Of a stretch of 64,000 nt of DNA, positions 21,401-30,906 are shown in pieces. The notes beneath the pieces were generated by a model. It was not told the DNA's origin. It searched no databases and saw only the letters and a program-made list of their open reading frames with translations. The translations under genes were made by a program, and so were the position numbers. Position 1 is the first letter of the stretch. Every line of letters begins with the position of its first letter. This stretch comes from Malus domestica (Eukaryota > Streptophyta > Magnoliopsida > Rosales > Rosaceae), in NCBI RefSeq assembly GCF_042453785.1, contig NC_091666.1:24448501-24512500 (forward strand), given 5' to 3'.

Positions 21401-24400
21401 ATGGTACTGTTCCTTTACCCTCTCTTCGATTTTTAAGAAAATAGTCATGTTGGGAGTCTGGCTCTTTAGATTCGGAGGACGGTGCATCTTCGATTTTGGA
21501 GCAAGCAATCTTATTGGGAGTGTTTTCTCGAATGTGAGTAAAGGTTGGGCATGTTTGCTAGTCTACCTTGCCACGAAGCACAGAGGTTGACACACAGGGA
21601 CTTTCCAATTATCCAGCAGTGGTACTGTTCCTTTACCCTTGTGGGTAATAATATGGTAGCTAGACCTTCAAAATTTATGGGTCTAAACTTTGTTAGTGCT
21701 GTTTCTTTGCTATTCTTTTACCCTTCTTGGTCAGAGCGATGTAGTGGGAGCTGCAAGCTTCACGTGCTCAACTTTGGCAGAGAACTTTGGCAAAGTTATC
21801 TGTGGTACCCATGAGCTATTGTTGCGTGTGGGAAATGGGTGATTGAACAGTAAGATTCATGTGTTTTCTACTTCCCCAGAAGTCTTTGACAGAATGCCCA
21901 TAATTTCCGCAAAGCTGAGTGTGCGTGTGACAGGTGCTGACAAGGTTGGAAAAGTAGGTGCCTCTTCGATTTCTGAGATCGGCCCTCGTGGTCTCTGGGG
22001 AGCCCAGCTTTTGAGAAAGCGAGCGCCTCTTCGATTTCTGAGATCGGCCTTCGTGGTCTTTGAGCAGCCCAACTTTTGAGAAAGCAAACACCTCTTCGAT
22101 TTCTGAGATCAACCCTCGTGATCTCTAAGTAGCCCAACTTTTGAGAAAGCAAACGCCTCTTCGATTTCTGAGCAGGCGCCTCTTCGATTTCTGAAGCTCC
22201 GTCGAGTGCAGATTTTTATAGGGGCTGGCATTAAGTTCCAAAGCACACTTGAATCTCCACCAGTAGAAGCTTCATTCTTGCACTTCTAAGATCTTGATTT
22301 GTCCGACCTCTTCTCTCTTCAACACCTTTGAAAATGTCTGGCCCCTCCGACCGTCGTTTTGACTTGAACCTTGTTGAAGAGGCAGCCCCGCCTTCTCCAG
22401 ACAACATATGGCGCCCATCCTTCGTCTCCCCTACTGGTCCTCTTACCGTTGGGGATTCCGTGATGAAGAATGATATGACCGCTGCGGTGGTGGCCAGGAA
22501 CCTTCTCACTCCCAAAGATAACAGACTACTTTCCAAACGGTCTGATGAGTTAGCTGTTAAGGATTCGCTGGCTCTCAGTGTTCAGTGTGCAGGTTCTGTG
22601 TCTAATATGGCCCAACGCCTATTTGCTCGAACCCGCCAAGTTGAATCATTGGCGGCTGAAGTGATGAGTCTCAAACAGGAGATTAGAGGGCTCAAGCATG
22701 AGAATAAACAGTTGCACCGGCTCGCACATGACTATGCTACAAACATGAAGAGGAAGCTTGACCAGATGAAGGAAACTGATGGTCAGGTTTTACTTGATCA
22801 TCAGAGATTTGTGGGTTTGTTCCAAAGGCATTTATTGCCTTCGTCTTCTGGGGCTATACCGCGTAATGAAGCTCCAAATGATCAACCTCTGATGCCTCCT
22901 CCTTCTAGGGTTCTGTCCAGTACTGAGGCTCCAAATGATCCCCCTCCGGTGCCTTCTCTTTCTGGGGCTCTACCGACTGCTGAGACTTCTCCTAAGCAAC
23001 CTTTGTGAAGGCTTCCTCTTGTGTGTTTATTTTGACTCATGTATATGTACATATTTGTAGCTTATCGGGAATATCAATAAATAAGCTTTCCTTCATTTCA
23101 ACATATTGTGTTAAATACACCAAAGCCTTCTTCGCTAAGTTCTTTGAATTTTCTTTTGTTGAAGCTTGTATGTTGAAGCTTGTATGTTGAAGCTTTCTGA
23201 GTGGAGCATGTAGGTTGGGGTAGTGTTCCCTTAATTTCCCGAGTGAGGAAAACTTCTCGGTTGGAGACTTGGAAAATCCAAGTCACTGAGTGGGATCGGC
23301 TATATGAATCTTAGAACGCCATTGTGCTCGATCCTGTGTCATGTCCTTCGTTAGATCCAAGTACTCTAAGTCTTTTCTTAGAGTCTCTTCCAAAGTTTTC
23401 CTAGGTCTTCCTCTACCCCTTCGGCCCTGAACCTCTGTCCCATAGTCGCATCTTCTAATCGGAGCGTCAGTAGGCCTTCTTTGCACATGTCCAAACCACC
23501 GTAACCGATTTTCTCTCATCTTTCCTTCAATTTCGGCTACTCCTACTTTACCCCGGATATCCTCATTCCTAATCTTATCCTTTCTCGTGTGCCCACACAT
23601 CCAACGAAGCATCCTCATCTCCGCTACACCCATTTTGTGTACGTGTTGATGTTTCACCGCCCAACATTCTGTGCCATACAGCATCGCCGGCCTTATTGCC
23701 GTCCTATAAAATTTTCCCTTGAGCTTCAGTGGCATACGGCGGTCACACAACACGCCGGATGCACTCTTCCACTTCATCCATCCAGCTTGTATTCTATGGT
23801 TGAGATCTCCATCTAATTCTCCGTTCTTTTGCAAGATAGATCCTAGGTAACGAAAACGGTCGCTCTTTGGTATTTCTTGATCTCCGATCCTCACCCCTAA
23901 CTCGTTTTGGCCTCCATTTGCACTGAACTTGCACTCCATATATTCTGTCTTTGATCGGCTTAGGCGAAGACCTTTAGATTCCAACACTTCTCTCCAAAGG
24001 TTAAGCTTTGCATTTACCCCTTCCTGAGTTTCATCTATCAACACTATATCGTCTGCGAAAAGCATACACCAAGGAATATCATCTTGAATATGTCCTGTTA
24101 ACTCATCCATTACCAACGCAAAAAGGTAAGGACTTAAGGATGAGCCTTGATGTAATCCTACAGTTATGGGAAAGCTTTCGGTTTGTCCTTCATGAGTTCT
24201 TACGGCAGTCTTTGCTCCTTCATACATATCCTTTATAGCTTGGATATATGCTACTCGTACTCCTTTCTTCTCTAAAATCCTCCAAAGAATGTCTCTTGGG
24301 ACCCTATCATACGCTTTTTCCAAATCTATAAAGACCATGTGTAAATCCTTTTTCCCATCTCTATATCTTTCCATCAATCTTCGTAAGAGATAGATTGCCT

Positions 24401-27400
24401 CCATGGTTGAGCGCCCTGGCATGAACCCGAATTGGTTGTCCGAAACCCGTGTCTCTTGCCTCAATCTATGCTCAATGACTCTCTCCCAGAGCTTCATTGT
24501 ATGACTCATTAGCTTAATACCCCTATAGTTCATGCAATTTTGTACGTCACCCTTATTCTTGTAGATAGGCACCAAAGTGCTCGTTCGCCACTCATTTGGC
24601 ATCTTCTTCGTTTTCAAAATCCTATTGAAAAGGTCAGTGAGCCATGTTATACCTGTCTCTCCCAAAAGTTTCCACACTTCGATTGGTATATCGTCTGGGC
24701 CTATTGCTTTTTTATGTTTCATCTTCTTCAAAGCTACAACCACTTCTTCCTTCCGGATTCGACGATAAAAAGAGTAGTTTCTACACTCTTCTGAGTTACT
24801 CAACTCCCCTAAAGAATCACTCATTTCATGTCCTTCATTGAAAAGATTATGAAAATAACCTCTCCATCTGTCTTTAACCGCGTTCTCTGTAGCAAGAACC
24901 TTTCCATCCTCATCCTTGATGCACCTCACTTGGTTTAGGTCCCTTGTCTTCTTTTCCCTTGCTCTAGATAGTTTATAGATATCCAACTCTCCTTCTTTGG
25001 TATCTAGTCGTTTATACATATCGTCGTAAGCCGCTAACTTAGCTTCTCTGACAGCTTTCTTCGCCTCTTGCTTCGCTTTTCTATACCTTTCACCATTTTC
25101 ATCGGTCCTCTCCTTGTATAAGGCTTTACAACATTCCTTCTTAGCCTTCACCTTTGTTTGTACCTCCTCATTCCACCACCAAGATTCCTTTTGGTGTGGG
25201 GCAAAGCCCTTGGACTCTCCTAATACCTCTTTTGCTACTTTTCGGATACAACTAGCCATGGAATCCCACATTTGGCTAGCTTCCCCCTCTCTATCCCACA
25301 CACATTGGGTGATTACCTTCTCTTTGAAAATGACTTGTTTTTCTTCTTTTAGATTCCACCATCTAGTCCTTGGGCACTTCCAAGTATTGTTCTTTTGTCT
25401 TACTCTTTTGATATGTACATCCATCACCAACAAGCGATGTTGATTAGCCACGCTCTCTCCTGGTATAACTTTGCAATCCTTACAAGTTATACGATCCCCT
25501 TTCCTCATTAGAAGAAAATCTATTTGTGTTTTTGACGACCCACTCTTGTAGGTGATCACATGTTCTTCTCTCTTCTTAAAGAAGGTGTTGGCTAAGAAGA
25601 GATCATATGCCATTGCAAAATCCAAGATAGCTTCCCCATCCTCGTTTCTCTCCCCAAAACCATGGCCACCATGAAAACCTCCATAGTTGCCTGTCTCCCT
25701 GCCCACGTGTCCATTTAAATCTCCTCCTATAAATAACTTCTCCGTCTGAGCAATTCCTTGCACCAAGTCTCCAAGATCTTCCCAAAATTTCTCCTTCGAA
25801 CTCGTATCCAACCCTACTTGAGGTGCGTACGCACTAATCACATTGATAAGTTCTTGTCCTATTACAATCTTGATTGCCATGATTCTATCTCCTACCCTCT
25901 TGACATCTACAACATCTTGTACCAAGGTCTTGTCCACGATGATGCCAACACCGTTTCTCGTTCTATTTGTGCCCGAATACCAAAGTTTAAACCCTGAGTT
26001 TTCTAGATCCTTTGCCTTACTACCAACCCACTTAGTTTCTTGTAGGCACATAATATTTATCCTTCTCCTCACCATAACTTCCACTACTTCCATAGATTTT
26101 CCCGTTAAGGTTCCTATATTCCACGTTCCTAAACGCATTTTGCTCTCTTGAACTCTACCCTTCTGTCCTAGCTTCTTCACCCTCCCCTGTCTAATAGGAT
26201 CAAAGTACTTCTTTTGTGTGTCCCGGGTAAAGTTGATAGGAGCATATGCTCCCAAACAACTTTGAGTGGAGTCGTTCGAAAAGAAGTTTCTATGGCCCCC
26301 TTGCTCATTTAACACTGCATCCGGGTGCCGATGGAGATACAGCGACCCTTGCTCACTTATCACTGTGCTCGGGCCACACAGCGCGCCACTTACGGGTGAC
26401 GCCCTAGCTTTAGCGCGATTTTGTTCTGGATTCATTTTCATAAGGATTCGACGTGATCATGGAGTGCCGGCTGTCGACTACCTGACGCCCTCCCCCTCCT
26501 CCTTTATCCGGGCTTGGGACCGGCCATGTAAGACATAGGCGGAGTTACACAAGTGAGATAACTAATCAGAAATTATAGAAAGATCATCTACACACATACA
26601 TACTCCTTCTGAAGAACTCTATCATGGCACTTTCAAGATTACTAATTTCACTAGCTATTTGATGAGATTATGTTGTAAAAGGATATGCAAACATACATCA
26701 TGAAGTGTTGGGCACAGATGGGTAGCCTCATCATACTTTCTGCAAGCCTCCTCAAGCAAAGCATCTTTAGAAGGATTAGTAGAATCTGGACTAACATTAT
26801 CTGCACTTTCCTGCATCCCAGACGAGGATTATTTAGATAGTAAATTCACACTGGTTCACCTAAGGGGAAGACAAAATGTCCTTTAAAACAAAAATTTCAA
26901 GTGACACTTCACATTATTTAATCATTTAGAGAGAAGCTGAAATAACTAAAGGCACATAACTGGAGGAGAGACTAACATAATGAAGAGACTTATACCCTTA
27001 TTCATTCCACACAAATGACCCAATTGGAAAACGTTGGCTAATGTAGAATGGTACTCTAGCTTAGTAAACAGCACATAAGGGTAGACCAAGTTTCAGTGAG
27101 CATATTATTCTTACTACCATGTGTTGTGAGTTGGCTCATCAAATTACAAAGGCCAAACAGGTTTAGGTTTCCAATTGGTGTTTGGAAAGGAGAAAAGGAA
27201 AGTGCACAGGTTATCTCCCATAAGAATTGGGAAATAGGTTTTTCTTTTTAATCTCAATCAGTTTAGGATTAGAAAATAAGTTAGTTTTCCCAATTCTAAG
27301 AGAATTTAGGAATCCTATACTTGTAAGGCATGTAAAAATTGGTGTGTGTGCTATAAATAGGCTTGTTGGGGCTGATTTATTAACACGAACAGCAGAGAAA

Positions 27401-29332
27401 ATACAAGGTAGAGAGCCAAGAGTGATAAAGAGATCTAAAGAAAGGTTTTGGGGTTTAGCATAAGGGCTTTCAATAAGTTCTTGTAACCTAGTTGTTATTC
27501 TCCATGGTGCAAGTGATTTCTCAAGAGAGATCACACAAGGAGTAGGCAAAGTTCACCAAACCTCGCTAAAAATTTTATGTTTGTGTGTGGCGTGTTTATA
27601 GCCGACCCCACTTAGTGGGAAAAGGCTTTGTTGTTGTTGTTGTTGTTGTGTGGCGTGTTTACTAAACTGTTCATATATTCACATGGCATCATCTTATAAG
27701 TTTGCATAACACCGGAGACTATCGATAAACATGATCAACTAAGGGGGATTAAAATCAACACCTTGTGCCTCCAAACCCATATAAAATAACACCATTCTCA
27801 CAATTGCCTATCAAGGAAATAGTTAAATTCACAGAAAGCCATCTAGTTGAAATTTGATAAGCAAAAACCATAACTAAATGCAACCAAAGATCGAGCAGGA
27901 GAGTATCTCAAACCTGAAGAACCAGCGCCCAATTGTAAAGTGCATCATAATCATGTGGGTTTCTTTCTATTGCACTAGCATACCTACAAAATTTATGTAC
28001 AAATAAGAATTCCGGGAAAGCAAGACACCTAAAAGACATTGTGCGGTTGCAAACATCGCAAAGTACCGTAAAAGAAACAAAGAAAAGAGAAGTATGATCA
28101 TGCACGCTACAAAGGACTCAAACTTTGTTTCAGTAGTAAAATATAGGATTATACTATTACCTACAAGCTGACAAGTAAGAAGGCAAGAAAAAGAAGACAG
28201 TACCTCTTGGCAGCAAAAGTAAGAACCCGTTGGCGAGACCGACCGTCATCATCGGTACCAGTGACACTGTTGATCAACTCCATTGCAGCAATGTTCTGCT
28301 CTGAGTGTTGCTCTTGTGGGCTTTCTTCACTGATACAATTCAATCCACAAATCGCCAAATAAATTGTCAAAAAATGGTTAACAAAGTATTAAGGTGATCC
28401 ACAACAATGACCATACAAAACTTACATTTTTTCGGCCCTCAAAACAAATTCTATTCACACTAACAATTTGATCCATGACTAAAACTGAGAACTTTTGTCG
28501 AAAACAGTAACATGCAAATCGACCTACCCAATTTAAAGTTACAACTTTTAACATTAACCACTACAATGACCATACAAAACTTACATTTTTACCACCCCAA
28601 ACACAAATTTCATTCACTAACAAATTGATCCACACCTAAAACAGATCAATTTCGTCGAAAACAAAGACATTCAAATCCATCATAACCTATTCAAAGTTCA
28701 TAATTCTATCATCCTTTGTGAATTCCAGTTTTCCAAAACCCGAAAGTGGGAACTGCAGGAAAAAATCACCAATTGGACTATTTCTCCACACTGAACCAAA
28801 ATTCAAGCACAACAAACAGAATTTTGCAAAATTACATTACCAAAAAACCAAAATTTAAAATCAAATGAAGGAATGCGAACCTGTAACTGTAAGGGGAGTT
28901 GGAATCATTAGCGACCTCGTTAGATTGGTCATTTTTCAAGCCACTAAGAAGCTCTCTCATCGTGAATGTACGGCTTCCTTCATCTTTCTTCAGCTCCGGG
29001 TGCGCAGCTCCTTGGCCGTGCGGTTGGATCGAGGCTTCGATCACTTCCTTCACATTCGGATCGCCGCCATCTGCCACCACCAGTTCATGTTCGGGTAGGG
29101 GTTCCGGTCTAACTTCGGCCTCCGTCACTGGCTCGGGTTTAGCTTCGGGTTCGCGCACCGGTTCCGGTTTAATTTTGGGTTCTGGCGCCGGTGCTGGTTC
29201 AGCTTTGAGTTCAGGCGCTGGCTCCGGTTTAGCTTCAGGATCTGGCACTAGTTCTGATTCGGATTCGGGTTTCGGATTTGTTTGGTCTGGTTCAAGTCCG
29301 TTCTGGGCGGGGGGTTGTTCGGCGGTGGACAT
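15405..29332 (-). CDS. HLB1: HLB1-like tetratricopeptide-repeat protein, 14 exons
   Basis: Exons in coding order: 29332-28881, 28329-28204, 27983-27914, 26810-26697, 18144-18061, 17603-17553, 17379-17350, 17197-17135, 16997-16932, 16762-16634, 16458-16423, 16147-16028, 15866-15696 and 15515-15405. All borders are GT-AG and the phases join, giving about 540 residues. Start [12 protein letters not shown] at 29332 is the first ATG after a GA-rich leader. The N-terminus (residues about 15-100) is a P-E-x repeat tract of low complexity. TPR-type helices follow: [53 protein letters not shown] and [13 protein letters not shown]. The C-terminus has [20 protein letters not shown] and [20 protein letters not shown]. 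It matches, from memory, Arabidopsis HLB1 (trans-Golgi/early-endosome protein linking vesicle traffic to actin). Intron 4 (18145-26696) is swollen by retrotransposons. Confidence 0.88.
15866..15872 (-). other. NAGNAG tandem splice acceptor of HLB1-like exon 13
   Basis: On the coding strand the acceptor reads TTTCAGCAG before GTTAGC, so the exon can begin at 15869 (adding one Gln) or 15866. The upstream exon already ends LQQ, so the two isoforms would differ by a single glutamine. Confidence 0.6.
18218..18803 (-). pseudogene. 5'-truncated second copy of the LINE 3' end
   Basis: This stretch is homologous (roughly 94% by eye) to the last ~600 bp of the LINE at 23283-23870. It starts at the [10 protein letters not shown] codons and runs to the 3' tail. 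A small deletion near 18712 breaks the frame (KSASG is preceded by DGKSASG in a shifted frame). It carries the (TTG)n tail that the other copy lacks. Confidence 0.85.
20213..22040 (+). repeat. Tandem duplication of a 913-bp unit, with nested ~217-bp units
   Basis: ATTCGGAGAACGATGCCTC occurs at about 20213 and 21126. The sequence following the two positions is nearly identical for ~900 bp, including TAGACCTTCAAAATTTATGG at 20748 and 21660. Inside each unit a ~217-bp block (GGAGCAAGCAATCTTGTTGG ... CCAATTATCCAGCA) is itself doubled (20366/20583 and 21280/21497). Confidence 0.85.
21955..22195 (+). repeat. ~66-bp tandem repeat with CTCTTCGATTTCTGAGATCG
   Basis: The unit CGCCTCTTCGATTTCTGAGATCGGCCCTCGTGGTCTCT...AGCCCA(G/A)CTTTTGAGAAAGC recurs at about 21958, 22024, 22090 and in shortened form at 22155-22195. 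The reverse-strand open frames here are by-products of this repeat. Confidence 0.85.
22334..23008 (+). CDS. Uncharacterised repeat-borne coiled-coil protein, 224 aa
   Basis: The frame opens with ATG at 22334 ([20 protein letters not shown]) and ends at a TGA. Residues about 95-150 are a heptad-rich, charged helix ([20 protein letters not shown], then [13 protein letters not shown]), a likely coiled coil. The C-terminus has two tandem ~22-residue proline-rich repeats ([13 protein letters not shown] / [13 protein letters not shown]). No enzymatic motif is seen. It sits at the 3' end of a transcribed repeat and just before a polyadenylation-like signal. The intact frame suggests constraint or a recent copy. 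It could be a gag-like structural protein of a non-autonomous element; that is inference only. Confidence 0.6.
   Translation: MSGPSDRRFDLNLVEEAAPPSPDNIWRPSFVSPTGPLTVGDSVMKNDMTAAVVARNLLTPKDNRLLSKRSDELAVKDSLALSVQCAGSVSNMAQRLFARTRQVESLAAEVMSLKQEIRGLKHENKQLHRLAHDYATNMKRKLDQMKETDGQVLLDHQRFVGLFQRHLLPSSSGAIPRNEAPNDQPLMPPPSRVLSSTEAPNDPPPVPSLSGALPTAETSPKQPL
23283..26441 (-). CDS. RTE-type LINE ORF: apurinic endonuclease plus reverse transcriptase, 1,052 aa, intact
   Basis: The ATG is at 26441. Residues about 104-330 are an AP-endonuclease domain: [11 protein letters not shown] (105-), QETKW (134-138), GGDLNGHVG and the late histidine in NQHRLLVMD. The reverse transcriptase follows, with [66 protein letters not shown] and the catalytic FADD (795-798). 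The C-terminus has RFRYLGSIL and [17 protein letters not shown], typical of plant RTE elements. There are no stops or frameshifts, so the protein could be active or recently so. It would nick target DNA and prime cDNA synthesis on LINE RNA. The gene lies in sense orientation within the HLB1-like intron. Confidence 0.9.
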   Translation of the reverse strand: MKMNPEQNRAKARASPVSGALCGPSTVISEQGSLYLHRHPDAVLNEQGGHRNFFSNDSTQSCLGAYAPINFTRDTQKKYFDPIRQGRVKKLGQKGRVQESKMRLGTWNIGTLTGKSMEVVEVMVRRRINIMCLQETKWVGSKAKDLENSGFKLWYSGTNRTRNGVGIIVDKTLVQDVVDVKRVGDRIMAIKIVIGQELINVISAYAPQVGLDTSSKEKFWEDLGDLVQGIAQTEKLFIGGDLNGHVGRETGNYGGFHGGHGFGERNEDGEAILDFAMAYDLFLANTFFKKREEHVITYKSGSSKTQIDFLLMRKGDRITCKDCKVIPGESVANQHRLLVMDVHIKRVRQKNNTWKCPRTRWWNLKEEKQVIFKEKVITQCVWDREGEASQMWDSMASCIRKVAKEVLGESKGFAPHQKESWWWNEEVQTKVKAKKECCKALYKERTDENGERYRKAKQEAKKAVREAKLAAYDDMYKRLDTKEGELDIYKLSRAREKKTRDLNQVRCIKDEDGKVLATENAVKDRWRGYFHNLFNEGHEMSDSLGELSNSEECRNYSFYRRIRKEEVVVALKKMKHKKAIGPDDIPIEVWKLLGETGITWLTDLFNRILKTKKMPNEWRTSTLVPIYKNKGDVQNCMNYRGIKLMSHTMKLWERVIEHRLRQETRVSDNQFGFMPGRSTMEAIYLLRRLMERYRDGKKDLHMVFIDLEKAYDRVPRDILWRILEKKGVRVAYIQAIKDMYEGAKTAVRTHEGQTESFPITVGLHQGSSLSPYLFALVMDELTGHIQDDIPWCMLFADDIVLIDETQEGVNAKLNLWREVLESKGLRLSRSKTEYMECKFSANGGQNELGVRIGDQEIPKSDRFRYLGSILQKNGELDGDLNHRIQAGWMKWKSASGVLCDRRMPLKLKGKFYRTAIRPAMLYGTECWAVKHQHVHKMGVAEMRMLRWMCGHTRKDKIRNEDIRGKVGVAEIEGKMRENRLRWFGHVQRRPTDAPIRRCDYGTEVQGRRGRGRPRKTLEETLRKDLEYLDLTKDMTQDRAQWRSKIHIADPTQ
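27122..27680 (+). repeat. Probable Copia-like solo LTR in HLB1-like intron 3
   Basis: It begins TGTTGTGAGTTGGCTCATC and contains a TATA box (GCTATAAATAGG near 27349) followed by a leader with AGAGCCAAGAGTG. A GTTCACCAAACCTCGC motif appears near 27551 as in many plant Copia LTRs. The right edge near ATATTCACA is uncertain; the flanks CCATG and ACATG agree in four of five bases. A 48-bp LINE fragment splits its right part. Confidence 0.5.
27599..27646 (+). mobile_element. 48-bp extremely 5'-truncated RTE LINE insertion with 15-bp target duplication
   Basis: TAGCCGACCCCACTTAGTGG then GAAAAGGCTTTG and a (TTG)n tail is the bare 3' end of the RTE LINE. It is flanked by exact copies of TGTGTGGCGTGTTTA (27584-27598 and 27647-27661), so it is a genuine insertion rather than a chance motif. 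Confidence 0.9.
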
Positions 29333-29390
29333 TGCGGGAGATCGGAGGAGGGATCGGAATTCGAAGAGTGATCCGACTGTGAAGTTACAG

Positions 29391-29397
<7 letters not shown>

Positions 29398-29429
<32 letters not shown>
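29398..29429 (+). repeat. (GA)n microsatellite in the HLB1-like 5' leader
   Basis: An uninterrupted GAGAGA run lies about 70 bp upstream of the HLB1-like start codon (CT repeat on the transcribed strand), a common feature of plant 5' leaders. Confidence 0.9.
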
Positions 29430-29432
<3 letters not shown>

Positions 29433-29499
29433 TGCTGGTTGTTCAAAGTTACGGACTTTGAGGAAAATAAACTGAAAATATTAAGCGGCCGTACGGAGC

Positions 29500-30600
29500 C
29501 CGGAGAAGTTAATTAAAGTAACCATGTCATAAACGTACTGTTACCACAGTAAAAAATTCACTTGAAAAACAAAACCAGTAAAAAATGATTTGGTAGGTTA
29601 AAACATTTTTCTTCTAATAAATATGGATGCTTAAATGATCTTAACGATCTTGATCATTGCGTTTAACCATGCATTTTAACTTTCGCATATAACATTCTTT
29701 TATTATGTATGTCTTTTTATAAATGACATCGTTAAGTTGTCCTATTAAAAAATTTATCCGAATAAATTGTCAACTCAGAATTTGACCTATGGATTTTATT
29801 GGCACATGCAAGGTTGAAGCATTGCATGTATTTGACCTTTACCTTAAGATGTAACCATGGGAGAGTGAATTGTAAAAGCTTCCTTTAATTGCATACGAAA
29901 TTAGGTTAAATTTGGAATAACATAGAATATGAAGATGTGATCTTTGCAAGGTTTGCTTCGGTCACCCAGCGAAGATAATATATAAAGGAATAAGAAATTA
30001 GTGACTTATGATAATGGATTAAGAAATCTTAGATCAGAAGAAGCCTAATTGTGGGAAAATGATTTCCTTTTATGGTTGTGGAGAGTCCCCTTTTTCCACC
30101 TGTGGTCGATGTAGGATTGTAGGAGCTTTATTACACGTGTCAGTGTTGCAATTGATCTCCTGGTTGAAGAGAAATTCTTATGCTTCAATAGGGGTGCCTC
30201 AAAACGACCCTTCAGCGGGTCTCTAAAGGTATAAAGCTGTCATGTGCTAGACAGTTTTCTGGATTGGTGTTTGGTACAAAGTACAAACAGCAAATAAGTA
30301 GAAAAAAGAAAGTTCCAACTACATCTACACGTCCATGAATAAAATGTTGGATTGAACCATGAGACGCAGAAGAAGATAGCACCTTTACTAGAGAATCTAT
30401 CTTGTAACCAATTGTATTCCCTTGTGTGACAGTCTATCTCCCTCGCCACATCATCGTGTGACGAGAGAAATAGATCGATAGATAGATACAAGGACTATAC
30501 AATCAGGCTGAGATTAATCTCCCCGTAACACGGTACCATTTAAATGTCATGTACTACCACCAAAAATACAAATAACTCAAAAGACGGGAGAAAGTTCATT
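29500..30600. other. Spacer between the HLB1-like and TBC genes
   Basis: No gene or transposon structure is recognised. The left part is the presumed HLB1-like promoter and the right part the 3' flank of the TBC gene. Confidence 0.5.
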
Positions 30601-30906
30601 CATAAATCAGTGTCAGGTTGTTGATCTGAGTTACTAATCTGCATTGCTGCCACAGCCACTCTGAAAAGCAAGAGAGTGCGGGCAATACATTATATACTAA
30701 ATCCATAATTTACTCCAATCCAGAAATTGCCTATCAGATGCTTGTTTCAAGCAAGTGTGAAACTCACCTCAACATCCCTTGTTATCAAAGGGATCCTCGC
30801 CAGGTGCAACAAAAATAAGGAAATGTAAACGAGAATCGGGGGACGGGCAAGAAAGCAAAAGAAGAGAAGGGAAAAGACCAATGCCCAGTATTACCATTGG
30901 GTGTTT

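Larger units (their letters stand above)
18804..23282 (+). mobile_element. 4.4-kb transcribed-type repeat nested in the LINE, unclassified (LARD-like)
   Basis: It interrupts the LINE in the opposite orientation. A TATA box (GTATATAAATGG near 18848) is followed by a GTACGTGGTTCACCC leader. There is a long region with intron-like GTAAG...TTGCAG segments (19312-19364, 19736-19830), a tandemly duplicated 0.9-kb block, an ORF at 22334-23008 and an AATAAATAAG polyadenylation-like signal near 23077. No LTR pair, reverse transcriptase or transposase is visible. I recognise the ORF type from Rosaceae genomes only as an uncharacterised repeat-borne protein. Confidence 0.6.
18194..26546 (-). mobile_element. 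RTE-clade LINE insertion (composite) in HLB1-like intron 4
   Basis: A perfect 14-bp duplication, ACACAAGTGAGATA, flanks the block (18180-18193 and 26547-26560). On the minus strand the 5' end begins AACTCCGCCTATGTC with the GGCCGGTCCCAAGCCCGG leader typical of plant RTE LINEs. The 3' end is CCACTTAGTGGGAAAAGGC followed by a (TTG)n tail. Between them lie a full-length LINE (23283-26546), a 4.4-kb unrelated repeat (18804-23282) and a second copy of the LINE's last ~600 bp (18218-18803). The single outer duplication implies one original LINE insertion event. Confidence 0.85.

Noticed and set aside
21816..22152. Overlapping minus-strand open frames with repeated RNRRG-type peptides
   Set aside because: They are translations of the ~66-bp tandem repeat on the wrong strand; the unit length is a multiple of three, which keeps frames open by chance.
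20213..22195. CRISPR-like array of direct repeats
   Set aside because: Units are long (66-913 bp), tandem and without unique spacers, and the genome is a plant's.
23262..23286. Helitron-like 3' end: hairpin GACTTGGAAAATCCAAGTC followed by ACTGA at the right edge of the nested repeat
   Set aside because: Helitrons insert between A and T; the next base here is G and belongs to the LINE, and no TC 5' end was found at the left edge.
28899..29516. 205-codon plus-strand frame rich in Gly/Ser opposite the HLB1-like first exon
   Set aside because: It is the antisense reading of the Pro-Glu repeat tract; the minus-strand frame has splice sites and homology.
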